Below are positions 26,247 through 34,228 of a stretch of 64,000 bases of DNA, one piece after another (the stretch's first letter is position 1; each line of letters begins with the position of its first letter). Where the stretch lies: positions 1 to 64,000 of the forward strand of contig NZ_JAHXGQ010000017.1 of assembly GCF_019375475.1 (NCBI RefSeq). The letters are read 5' to 3'. The position numbers were made by a program, and so were the translations under genes. The notes below the pieces were generated by a model that was not told the DNA's origin, did no database searches, and was given only the letters and a program-made list of their open reading frames with translations. Origin of the DNA: Saccharothrix obliqua (GTDB lineage: Bacteria; Actinomycetota; Actinomycetes; Mycobacteriales; Pseudonocardiaceae).

Positions 26247-27655
26247 TCCTTGACTCCTTTGCTCATGGTGCGAACGACGAACAGGGACAACGTCGCGATG
26301 ACACCGGCGATCAGGAAGCCGGTGGCGAACGCCGACTCGGCCGGGACCTCCGACCCCGCGGGGGTTCCGGCGGTGAGGACCACGCCACCGATCTGCACAC
26401 CCACGCCGTAACCGATCACACGGGTCACCAGGACCAGGCTGGTGGCGATGCCGGTGTCGCTTTGCTCGACGGACGTGGCGGTGGTGGTCAGCATCGCCGT
26501 GACGCACAAACCGTTGGTGAGCGCGATGAACATCTTGCCGATGACGAGGTGCCAGACCTCGGAGTGCACTGCCGCCAAGGAGAACAGGGTGGCGGCCATG
26601 GCCACGACCCCGGCGGCGACCACGGCACGCGAGCCGAAGCGCCGCACCGCGATCCCGCTGATCGGACCGGCCACCGACGCGGCGATCGCGCCGGGCAGCA
26701 GGAAGAAGCCGATCGCGGTGGCGCCGGCGTTGAAGCCGTAACCGTCGCCCGACACCGCGAACAGTTGGGGGACGAGGTAAACCGTCACCGCGGTGCCGAC
26801 GCAGATCACGAACGTCAGCACGGAGGACTGCCACATCGCGGGCCGTGCCAACATGCGCAGGTCGACCATCGGTGAGGCCGCACGTCGTTCCACGGCCACC
26901 CATCCGGCAGCCAGGGCAACGGTGACGACGACGAGGCCACCGACGACGAGCGGCTGCGAGCCGATGTCGGGTGCCAGGGTGAGCGTGAGCATGAGCGCGA
27001 CGACCGTCCCGCTCAGGAGGACCAGGCCGGGCCAGTCGATCCCGGCGGCGTCCGGCGGGCTCGGTCGATCACGCGGCATCAACCAGCCCACGAGCGCGGT
27101 GGTCGCGATGATCGCCATCGTCGGCAACGCGAACATCCAGTGCCGGGACAGCCCTTCCGCCACGGGACCGGCCGCCAGCGTCCCCGCCATCCCGCCACCC
27201 ACGAACAGGCCGCTGACCACCCCGATGCCCACCTTCGAATCCCCCGCGGGGAGGTGTTCGCGCACCATGATGAACATCAGGGGCAGCGCGCCCACCATCG
27301 CGCCCTGCAACACCTGGCCGACCAGCAGCACGGGCAGGTTCGGCGCCAGTGAGGACACCAGGCCACCGGTCGAGACCACCGCCATCAGCCGGATCAGAAC
27401 TCGTTTTCCGCCGTGGCGGTCGCCTAACTTGCCCGCGACCGGCGTGACGAGCGCGCCGGTGATGAGCAGCATGATGCTGAGCAACGCCCCTTCGGCGGGA
27501 CTCATGCCCAGTTCTCGTTGCAGGAGCGGGAGTGTCGGTGTCACCACCGATTCCAACGCGCCGATGGAGAGTGCCAACGCCCCGAGGGCACCGACAGCGG
27601 CCTTCCCGATGCGGACCGGGGGAGCCAGGGTTGCGGTCATGGACGTCTCCGTCAT
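26243..27655 (-). CDS. MFS multidrug transporter (DHA2-like)
   Basis: 470 residues from ATG 27655 (MTETSMTATL); a TTG 33 bases upstream is less likely. About 14 transmembrane helices are visible. The first shows ALESVVTPTLPLLQRELGM, followed by motif A (GKLGDRHGGKRVL) and motif C-like GLFVGGGMAGTLAAGPVAEG. It is translationally coupled to the monooxygenase gene and divergent from a TetR gene across a palindrome, so it is probably an efflux pump induced by its substrate. Confidence 0.85.
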   Translation of the reverse strand: MTETSMTATLAPPVRIGKAAVGALGALALSIGALESVVTPTLPLLQRELGMSPAEGALLSIMLLITGALVTPVAGKLGDRHGGKRVLIRLMAVVSTGGLVSSLAPNLPVLLVGQVLQGAMVGALPLMFIMVREHLPAGDSKVGIGVVSGLFVGGGMAGTLAAGPVAEGLSRHWMFALPTMAIIATTALVGWLMPRDRPSPPDAAGIDWPGLVLLSGTVVALMLTLTLAPDIGSQPLVVGGLVVVTVALAAGWVAVERRAASPMVDLRMLARPAMWQSSVLTFVICVGTAVTVYLVPQLFAVSGDGYGFNAGATAIGFFLLPGAIAASVAGPISGIAVRRFGSRAVVAAGVVAMAATLFSLAAVHSEVWHLVIGKMFIALTNGLCVTAMLTTTATSVEQSDTGIATSLVLVTRVIGYGVGVQIGGVVLTAGTPAGSEVPAESAFATGFLIAGVIATLSLFVVRTMSKGVKE

Positions 27656-27712
27656 TGCCGGGGGTTCGTCGCGTAGCGCTTCGCGCAAGCCGTCCGAGGA
27701 CGGTGATCACTA

Positions 27713-27734
27713 CACTACACCGTGCAGTGTAGTG
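27713..27734. promoter_or_regulatory. TetR operator between divergent genes
   Basis: CACTACAC (27713-27720) and GTGTAGTG (27727-27734) are perfect inverted 8-bp arms with a 6-base spacer, lying 12-18 bases upstream of the TetR start (27746/27752) and about 60 bases upstream of the MFS start. This is a classic repressor site covering both promoters. Confidence 0.65.
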
Positions 27735-27751
27735 CTGGTTAAGATGTGCCC

Positions 27752-28372
27752 ATGTCGTCCACGAAGGCACTGCGCGAGGGGTCCACGGGCAAGCGGACCG
27801 CGATCCTCTCGGCGGCCCGGGAACTGTTCCTCGCCAACGGCTTCGACCGGACCAGCGTCGACGCGGTCGCCGCGCGCGCCGAGGTGTCCAAGCGGACGGT
27901 CTACGACTACTTCGGCGACAAGCACACGTTGCTGCGCGCCGTCATCGACACCGTCGGCCAGTCGCTGATCGCCACGATCAGGCGCACCATCGACGACAAC
28001 CTGACCGATCCCAGCGACCTCGAAGACGCTCTGGTCGCGTTCTCGATGCGCATCGCGACCGACATGTTCGACTCGGCGGAGTACACGGCGCTGCGACGCC
28101 TGGTCCGGTCGGAACCCGACAACCTGCCACGCGGCTACAACACGATCGCCGACGTGCCCGAGGAAGCACTCGCCGAGCGCTTCACCGCCTTCGCCGCGGC
28201 CGGACTGCTCGACATCCAGGACGCGCGGCTCGCGGCCGACCACTTCGTCGCGCTGACCTTCGGCGTGGCGCTCACCAGGCTGGGTTCGGCGAACGCCACC
28301 GAGGACACCCGCGTCCGCCCGTTCATCGTCGAGGGAGTACGAACTTTCCTCCGTGCCTACGGAACCAGGTAG
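27752..28372 (+). CDS. TetR-family repressor
   Basis: 206 residues from ATG 27752; a GTG six bases upstream is possible. The HTH is clear: KRTAILSAARELFLANGFDR, then VDAVAARAEVSKRTVYDYFG with DKHTLL. The C-terminal ligand domain is of AcrR-like length. It is divergent from the MFS-monooxygenase pair with a palindrome between them. It likely represses both operons and is released by the exported or modified drug. Confidence 0.87.
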   Translation: MSSTKALREGSTGKRTAILSAARELFLANGFDRTSVDAVAARAEVSKRTVYDYFGDKHTLLRAVIDTVGQSLIATIRRTIDDNLTDPSDLEDALVAFSMRIATDMFDSAEYTALRRLVRSEPDNLPRGYNTIADVPEEALAERFTAFAAAGLLDIQDARLAADHFVALTFGVALTRLGSANATEDTRVRPFIVEGVRTFLRAYGTR

Positions 28373-28392
28373 GCCCGGCGACCGGGGGGCTC

Positions 28393-30750
28393 ATGAACTG
28401 GCACGACGCCATGGTGCTGAAGGAACTGGACTCGGCACTCCTGAAGACCATGAAAGAGGACGAGTTCAGGGAGGAGATCGAACGGCTCAAGCTCAGGCCC
28501 GGGGACGTCACCAAGAACCTGTCGCGCAGTCGGCCGCTGTTAGCCGCTGCCCGTGAGCTGTCGAAGTCCGCGGCAGCGGTCGACGCGGATGTCGAGCGTC
28601 ACCGCCGGGAAAAACCGGTGTGGTGGCCGCGTTCCTGGCGTCCCGCGGCGGCCGAGGTGCGTTTCCTCGTGCTGGGAGCGTCGACGTTGCTCGGCTGGCT
28701 CGCCTTGCTGGTCGTGTTCGGCGGATTCGTGCCGGGCTTCGTCTTCACGGTGACCGGCACGGTGGCGCTGGCGATCAGCACGGGGTTCGCCGCGATGGGG
28801 TTGCCCGTCGAGTTCCTCAACGCGGTGCGGTGGACCGCCGACTTCGCGACCCTCGCCCTCGCCGGGTCGACCGAACGCCGCGACCTGCGGCAGCGGATGC
28901 GGAACGAGGTCGTGCGCCCCGCTCTGCGGAAGTGGCTCAGCTCCCAGATGACGCCGCTGTTCACCGTTGTGCTGGAGTTGCGCAACGCGGACCAGTTGTC
29001 GTTGCCCGCCGGGGAGGGGCCGCTGGTGGAAACCGCCGCGGTCGCGGCCTGCGTGCGCGAGGTGAACAGGTCCAGGCCCGGTGCGGTGGGACTGGCCGGA
29101 CCTCGCGGCGTCGGGAAGAGCACGATCATCAACCGGGCGTTGGACAACCAGTTCACCGACGAGAGCCGCCAACCGATGCTCGGCGTGCTGACCAGCGCGC
29201 CGGTTCGTTACGACGCACGGGATTTCGTCCTGCACCTGCACGCGTGCGTCTGCCGGGCGGTGCTGGATCACCTGACGCCGGACCAGTCGGGCAGCGAAAC
29301 CCGTCGCCAGTGGTTGCGCGTGCTGGGACGGCACCAGCTGCGCGAGCGGGTCGCGGACGTCGCCAAGGACGTGCTCCGATGCGCGGTCTGGGCACTGGCG
29401 GCACTCGGCTTCGCGGGGCTGGCCTGGGGATGGCGCGACGACGTGCCCGCGCTCGTGCGCGCGGGCGCCGCGTTCGCCTCCGCGCTCAAGTCGGACGTCG
29501 GCGGCTTCGTGTCGACGGTCGACCTCCGCGGCGTGGCCGCGGTGCTCGCCTTGTACGCCTCCTTCCGCGCGGCTTGGGCGTTGTGGTGCTTGACGGGGTG
29601 GCCGGTCGTCGCGGGATTGGCCGCGGCGGCGTGGCGGCGTGCCTTCGGGACGTCCCGCCCGAAGCGGCGCGAACCGGCGATCGCGGCGCTCCACGCGGTC
29701 GCGGAACAGCACCTGCGGCAGATCCGGTTCCTCCAGACCCACACCTCGGGGTGGTCCGGGAAGGTCAGCGCCCCCATCGGGTCGGAGCTGGGGTGGACGA
29801 GGTCGTTGGCGAAGACCGAGCAGCCGTGGACCCACCCCGAGGTGGTCGACCGCCTCCGCGACTTCCTGGCACTGGTCGTCGAGGTGCTCGTGGACGGTTA
29901 CGGTCGGCTCAGCGGGGTCGCGATCGCGATCGACGAACTGGACAAGATCGGCGACCCCGAGGAGGCCAGGCGTTTCCTCAACGAGATCAAGGGCGTGTTC
30001 GGCATTCCCCACTGCCTGTTCCTGGTCTCGATGTCCGACGACGCGCTCACCGCCTTCGAACGACGGGGCATCCCGGTGCGCGACGCGTTCGACAGCGCGT
30101 TCACCACGATGATCGACGTCCGGCCGTTCACGCTGGACGAGTCCCGCGACTGGCTCGCCCGGCGCGCGCTCGGCATCCCGGAACCGTTCGTCTGGTTGTG
30201 CCACTGCCTTTCCGGCGGTCTGCCGCGCGACCTGGGGCGCACCGCGATCGTGCTGCACGACCTCTACGAACAGCAGAACCGCAAGCTGCGCCTGGCCGAC
30301 GCCGCGCGGTCCCTGGTGCGGCGTGACCTGGACCTCAAGATCCGCGCCTTCACCCACACCGCCCGCCGGATCACGCCCGGTGGGGCGGAGGCGATCGACC
30401 AGTCGCAGTCGCTGATCGAAGCGCTCCAGCGGACCACCGTCGCCGACGTGGGCCGGCTGTTGCCACGTGCCCTGGAGATCCGGAAGTGGAGCGTGGACGG
30501 GGAGCCCACCGCGGTCACGGAGTTGAGCGCCGAGGCGGCCTGCTACATCTTGTTCTGCCAAACGGTCACCGACGTGTTCGACACCAGTTCCGAACCGCAG
30601 CGGCTCAAGCGGCTCGCCGCCCGGATCGACCCGCACGAACCCGGCGCGCTGGCGGTCGAACTGGCCACCGCCCGTCAGCAGATGAGCATCGACCCGACCC
30701 TGGCGTGGAACCACCTGGCCGACTTCCGGAAGGCCCTCGCCGACGATTGA
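28393..30750 (+). CDS. Membrane-bound KAP-type P-loop NTPase
   Basis: 785 residues. Walker A GPRGVGKST at 236-244 (K242) and Walker B AIAIDELDK (D514-E515) define a P-loop NTPase. The two hydrophobic hairpins (about 90-140 before and about 330-420 after the P-loop), inserted in the domain, fit the KAP family (Kidins220/ARMS, PifA). KAP ATPases often act in phage exclusion or as membrane signal proteins. Downstream and facing it is a caspase-EACC1 operon. Codon 50 is TTA (28540-28542), so expression may depend on bldA. ATPase function is well supported; a conflict role is inferred. Confidence 0.8.
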   Translation: MNWHDAMVLKELDSALLKTMKEDEFREEIERLKLRPGDVTKNLSRSRPLLAAARELSKSAAAVDADVERHRREKPVWWPRSWRPAAAEVRFLVLGASTLLGWLALLVVFGGFVPGFVFTVTGTVALAISTGFAAMGLPVEFLNAVRWTADFATLALAGSTERRDLRQRMRNEVVRPALRKWLSSQMTPLFTVVLELRNADQLSLPAGEGPLVETAAVAACVREVNRSRPGAVGLAGPRGVGKSTIINRALDNQFTDESRQPMLGVLTSAPVRYDARDFVLHLHACVCRAVLDHLTPDQSGSETRRQWLRVLGRHQLRERVADVAKDVLRCAVWALAALGFAGLAWGWRDDVPALVRAGAAFASALKSDVGGFVSTVDLRGVAAVLALYASFRAAWALWCLTGWPVVAGLAAAAWRRAFGTSRPKRREPAIAALHAVAEQHLRQIRFLQTHTSGWSGKVSAPIGSELGWTRSLAKTEQPWTHPEVVDRLRDFLALVVEVLVDGYGRLSGVAIAIDELDKIGDPEEARRFLNEIKGVFGIPHCLFLVSMSDDALTAFERRGIPVRDAFDSAFTTMIDVRPFTLDESRDWLARRALGIPEPFVWLCHCLSGGLPRDLGRTAIVLHDLYEQQNRKLRLADAARSLVRRDLDLKIRAFTHTARRITPGGAEAIDQSQSLIEALQRTTVADVGRLLPRALEIRKWSVDGEPTAVTELSAEAACYILFCQTVTDVFDTSSEPQRLKRLAARIDPHEPGALAVELATARQQMSIDPTLAWNHLADFRKALADD

Positions 30751-30844
30751 TGGCCGACAGCCTGCGAGGTGAGGAGATACTCACCGCAGTACGGCGGCTT
30801 TGGACGGTGTGCAGTGGCCGGAGCCCGGCGGCGACGTGCCGGTA

Positions 30845-32206
30845 TCAGGGAACCGCTGTGCGGGCTACGTGCTTCCTCCGTTGGCGGATCGACAAGGCGA
30901 ACACGGCCGACACCCCGAGCAGGATGAGCGTGCCGGAAACGTCGGTGGACAGAGCACTTATCGAGGTCCCGGTGGACTTCGGCATGGTGAACACGGTGGC
31001 GGACATGGCCAACGAGATCATCAGCAGCACCACCGACACGGCGACGGGCAGCCGACGCAGGGGGCGCATGAGCACCACCTCGACGGCCTCTCGGACGGTG
31101 AGGTTCCGCCTGCCCGCGCGCAAGCTCGCCACCGGCCAGCGGAGCACGACTGAACAGAGACTGCCGAACAGGAGCATGGCGATCGCGGTGTTCATGTCGT
31201 CCCCGGCGGTCTTGCCCGGCGGCGGGGTGCCGAGGAAGTAGCCGACCACGCCGCCGACGAAACCGCTCACCCCGGAGAGCACACCCAGCCACAGCGGGAT
31301 CAACAGCAACCCACTGGCCACCCGGACGGCATTCACCGGCTCGCTCCGCCGGGCGCTGTCGCTCTCTTCAGCGCGTCCCCGGATGACGGTTTCCTCGGGC
31401 GGCAAGCCGTGCGTGGTGGGTGGGGGATCCGCGGCGGGCGGCTGCCGAGGCGTGGTGTCGGATTCCGGTTGCGGTTCCCTGCGCAGCAGGAGATCCGCGC
31501 TGGTGTCGGTGCTCTTGAACTTCGGCTCGGGCAGGCCGCGGTTCGCCATGGCGGCGAGCAGCGAGCGGTAGAGCGTCCGGATCGTCAGCGGCGCTCCCGG
31601 AATCGACGTTCCCCGCTTCAGGAGCGCGATCAGTTCCCCGGTGAAAGCCGTGTTCCGCTCACCGGGCGGTGCGTGGGACACCTGGTTCCGGGATGTGGAG
31701 GTGATGACCGACGTGCCCGCGATCGCGATGTCCCGGGAGTTGATCCCGCTGCCGGACATGGCGCCGAGGGCTGTCCCGGAGTAGCAGCAGTCCAGGATGA
31801 GGAGCTTGACCCTGGCGGGGCTGTCCGCCAGCACTTCGCGCACGAACTCGAACGGGACGGCGGAACCGGCCAGCCCGTCCCGGTCGGTGTGCCGGACGGT
31901 CAGGTACAGCTCGTCCTTGGTGTCGTGCCGGACGCCATGGCCGGCGTAGTACACGATCAACAGGTCTTCGGCCTGGTTGACCGCGCCGCGCAGGCGCTCC
32001 ATGAAGCTGCTCACGGAGTCCGGGGTGTCGACGACGATGCACTGCTCCCACCCCAGGATGCCGGTGTCGGCGGAGGTCAGGGCGGACACCAGGTCGAACA
32101 GGTTGTTGCGCACCGAGGGCAGCGGCGAGAACCGATCGGCCTGCCGGAAGTCACTGGTGCCGATCAACACGGCCCTGGAGCGCTGCGGGATGGGAAGCGT
32201 CGCCAC
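30845..32206 (-). CDS. Membrane-anchored caspase-family protease (C14)
   Basis: 453 residues from GTG 32206, which follows the EACC1 stop directly and has GGAGGGA upstream. Residues about 10-235 are a caspase-like domain: RAVLIGTSDF, YYAGHG (His90) and LILDCCYSG (Cys141, D-x-C) form the catalytic dyad. A Pro-rich linker follows. The last 170 residues hold four hydrophobic helices that anchor the protein. Prokaryotic caspases with TM regions and EACC1 partners belong to NTP-regulated conflict systems in multicellular actinobacteria. The dyad is intact. Target unknown. Confidence 0.85.
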   Translation of the reverse strand: MATLPIPQRSRAVLIGTSDFRQADRFSPLPSVRNNLFDLVSALTSADTGILGWEQCIVVDTPDSVSSFMERLRGAVNQAEDLLIVYYAGHGVRHDTKDELYLTVRHTDRDGLAGSAVPFEFVREVLADSPARVKLLILDCCYSGTALGAMSGSGINSRDIAIAGTSVITSTSRNQVSHAPPGERNTAFTGELIALLKRGTSIPGAPLTIRTLYRSLLAAMANRGLPEPKFKSTDTSADLLLRREPQPESDTTPRQPPAADPPPTTHGLPPEETVIRGRAEESDSARRSEPVNAVRVASGLLLIPLWLGVLSGVSGFVGGVVGYFLGTPPPGKTAGDDMNTAIAMLLFGSLCSVVLRWPVASLRAGRRNLTVREAVEVVLMRPLRRLPVAVSVVLLMISLAMSATVFTMPKSTGTSISALSTDVSGTLILLGVSAVFALSIRQRRKHVARTAVP

Positions 32207-32560
32207 CTATCCCTCCAGGAACGTTTGCAGCGCAGTGACCGTCGCCCGCGCGTCGTCACCGGAACCGCACGTCAGCTCCAACTCGCGACCCTTCTCGTCG
32301 CGGACGGTGAGGGTGACCTTCGCGGTCGTGCGGCGGTGCTTGAGGTAGTCGAACAGCGACCGCACGAGCACCGACGCGGTCCCGCTGGTCAACACGATCA
32401 CGGCGGCGTCGACCAACTCGCCCATCTCACCCTCGGCTGGTGGCGCCGCGGCGAGGCTGACCCGGCCGCGCAACGCGTCCTCGTCGCGCAGCCACTTCAC
32501 CAAAGCTCGTACTTCGTCATCCGAGCCCGCTGTCTGAAAACGGACCGTGGCGGTTGACAT
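32207..32560 (-). CDS. EACC1-type effector-associated component
   Basis: 117 residues. The pattern GELVDAAVIVLTSGTASVLVRSLFDYL, then a TTAKVTLTVRDEKGRELELTCG hairpin and a final helix, matches EACC1, a small constant component found beside caspase, trypsin or other effector domains. The middle segment is hydrophobic and may insert in the membrane or pack on the effector. The gene directly abuts the caspase start, so both are made together. EACC1 function is unproven; a role in effector docking or regulation is proposed in the literature. Confidence 0.75.
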   Translation of the reverse strand: MSTATVRFQTAGSDDEVRALVKWLRDEDALRGRVSLAAAPPAEGEMGELVDAAVIVLTSGTASVLVRSLFDYLKHRRTTAKVTLTVRDEKGRELELTCGSGDDARATVTALQTFLEG

Positions 32561-32882
32561 CCGATCCCCCTAGTCGGCGGAGCCTGACTACTCCGACCGG
32601 GTCAGTACCGTGTCATGAGCCATCTCATGCGCGGAAGATCCAAGGACGTCACGCTAGCGCAACCGCCGCCATCCAACAGCACCTTCCCGCGAATGCACTT
32701 CATCCCTGGATACGGCTTCTGAGTGCCGTGGCGAAAGGGCCGCTAATAACGGATTGGTTCGACGTCCGATAGACCTCGTCGTTGGGAGCGGTGGAACACG
32801 GACGACGACGCCCTAAGGTCGGGGCCTGCGGCAAAACCGGCCGCCACCGCGGTGCGCGGGAAGTCGAGTGCGCAGAACGCCG
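32561..32882. other. Intergenic region, no gene seen
   Basis: About 320 bases between the EACC1 start and the lipoprotein stop. It is somewhat less GC-rich around 32690-32770 and probably holds the EACC1-caspase promoter. No RNA gene or clear operator is recognised. Confidence 0.4.
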
Positions 32883-33362
32883 TCAGCTCGAACGAGTCGT
32901 GTCCGCGGTGGGTAGTGGTCCTCCCGATGCCGGTGGCCCCGAGGGCTGCATCTTGATGTACCAGCGCTCGTCACCGCGGTCGAGGAGCAGGCGTTCGGTG
33001 TAGGTCTCCGATTGGCCGGAGGGACTGGACATGGTGCCGGTCAGGTGGGCTGCTGCCTGGTGGGGGACAGGGCTCTGGATGTCCTGGGAGGTGATGTGCA
33101 GGTCGCGGCCTCCGTGTTCGGACAGGCGTCGGGCTATCGCCTTGTCCGGGGCGGGGGCCTGTTCGGAGGCCAACCGGCGCAGGGCCGGTTGGTCTTTCGC
33201 GTTCAGCGCCGCCACATAGGCGGCGACGGCGGACTCGGGGGTGGAGGCGCCACCGGGTTCCGACGTGGCGCAGGAAGCCAGTAGGACGAGCGCTGCGAGC
33301 GTCGTGGTGGACCGCCGCCACGACCTGCCTCGCACTACTGCACAGTTGTGCGACTTGGGCAT
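32883..33362 (-). CDS. DUF4878-like lipoprotein
   Basis: 159 residues. The N-terminus has basic residues, a hydrophobic stretch and the lipobox LASC, with Cys31 as the probable lipid site. The mature part (STPESAVAAYVAALNAKDQPALRRLAS and a final RWYIKMQPSG strand) resembles the NTF2-like DUF4878 fold, which has no known catalytic role. It is a single gene with a short GAGG ribosome binding site. Function unknown. Confidence 0.7.
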   Translation of the reverse strand: MPKSHNCAVVRGRSWRRSTTTLAALVLLASCATSEPGGASTPESAVAAYVAALNAKDQPALRRLASEQAPAPDKAIARRLSEHGGRDLHITSQDIQSPVPHQAAAHLTGTMSSPSGQSETYTERLLLDRGDERWYIKMQPSGPPASGGPLPTADTTRSS

Positions 33363-33475
33363 CGTGTCCTCGGGTGCGATGTACGTCCCGGATGTCCCGG
33401 CACTCCGAGGGTATCGCGTGGTCGACGTCGTTGTCCGGCGCAGGTCGGAGACGGTGGCGGGCTGCCCACAGCCTG

Positions 33476-33509
33476 GATCGGCGTCACGACGGCGGTCGTG
33501 ACGCCGATC
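33476..33509. terminator. Strong rho-independent-like terminator
   Basis: A perfect 15-bp stem, GATCGGCGTCACGAC (33476-33490) with its complement at 33495-33509, surrounds the loop GGCG. It lies 16 bases downstream of the CHAP-protein stop (33526) on the minus strand. Confidence 0.88.
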
Positions 33510-33525
33510 GGCGGAGCAGCCCGGG

Positions 33526-34125
33526 TCAGTCGACCGGGGACGCGTAGCCGGACACGGTGCCGTCCGGGGTGAACGTCCGGTCGTCGACGTACTTGGACCC
33601 GGTGCCGCTGTTGCCGGAGATCACGGTGATCTTCCCGGTCTTCGTGTTCACCTTGGTCACGATGCCCACGTGGCTGGCGTAGGTGCCGCCCGAGTTCAGG
33701 TTGTACACCACCGCGTCACCCACCTTGACGCCCTTGATGCTCGACCCGGAGTTCCAGGTCTTGTTGGTCTTGCCGTACTTGTAGAGGCTCGCCGCGGCGG
33801 GCGTGATGCCGGACGTCTTGGCGCCGGCCTGCTTCCACACGTACTTCAGGAAGTCCGCGCACCAAGCCTCGGCGCGCCACCCCTTCTTGCAGCCCTTGGT
33901 GGAGCCGGAACCGGCCTGGCCGCTGTAGAAGTTGCAGTTCGCCGCGCCCTCCTCGTGGTTGCGGGTCTTGTCCTTCAGCTCCCGCTCCGCGATGGAGGCG
34001 ATCTTGGCGCCCAGGGACGCCGCCGCCTGGACGGGCTCCGCCTCCTGCGCCGCCGCGTACGAGGTGCCCGTGGTGAACGCGAACAGTGCCGCGAAGAGCG
34101 CGAGCACCTTGATGATCCTTGACAT
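33526..34125 (-). CDS. Secreted CHAP-domain amidase
   Basis: 199 residues from ATG 34125, with GAGGGG upstream. A Sec signal peptide (1-26) is followed by AWCADFLKYVWKQAG with the likely nucleophile Cys89, and SHVGIVT with His152, the CHAP (NlpC/P60-like) dyad. GVKVGDAVVYNLN precedes the His as usual. The enzyme should cleave peptidoglycan peptides or similar amides outside the cell. There is no cell-wall binding domain. It is a stand-alone gene. Confidence 0.85.
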   Translation of the reverse strand: MSRIIKVLALFAALFAFTTGTSYAAAQEAEPVQAAASLGAKIASIAERELKDKTRNHEEGAANCNFYSGQAGSGSTKGCKKGWRAEAWCADFLKYVWKQAGAKTSGITPAAASLYKYGKTNKTWNSGSSIKGVKVGDAVVYNLNSGGTYASHVGIVTKVNTKTGKITVISGNSGTGSKYVDDRTFTPDGTVSGYASPVD

Positions 34126-34228
34126 CGCTGACGCATCCCCTCTGCGTTGTGCGGCCGTCATCGGCCGACGCGGCCAACTCTCGGGGCGCCGTCGTGGACA
34201 TCCATTGGACTTTTCTGGAACCCGCCGG

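Noticed and set aside
25053-26903. 616-residue fusion of monooxygenase with upstream sequence
   Set aside because: The extra N-terminal part lies within the MFS gene in another frame; the ATGA start at 26246 directly precedes the FAD motif.
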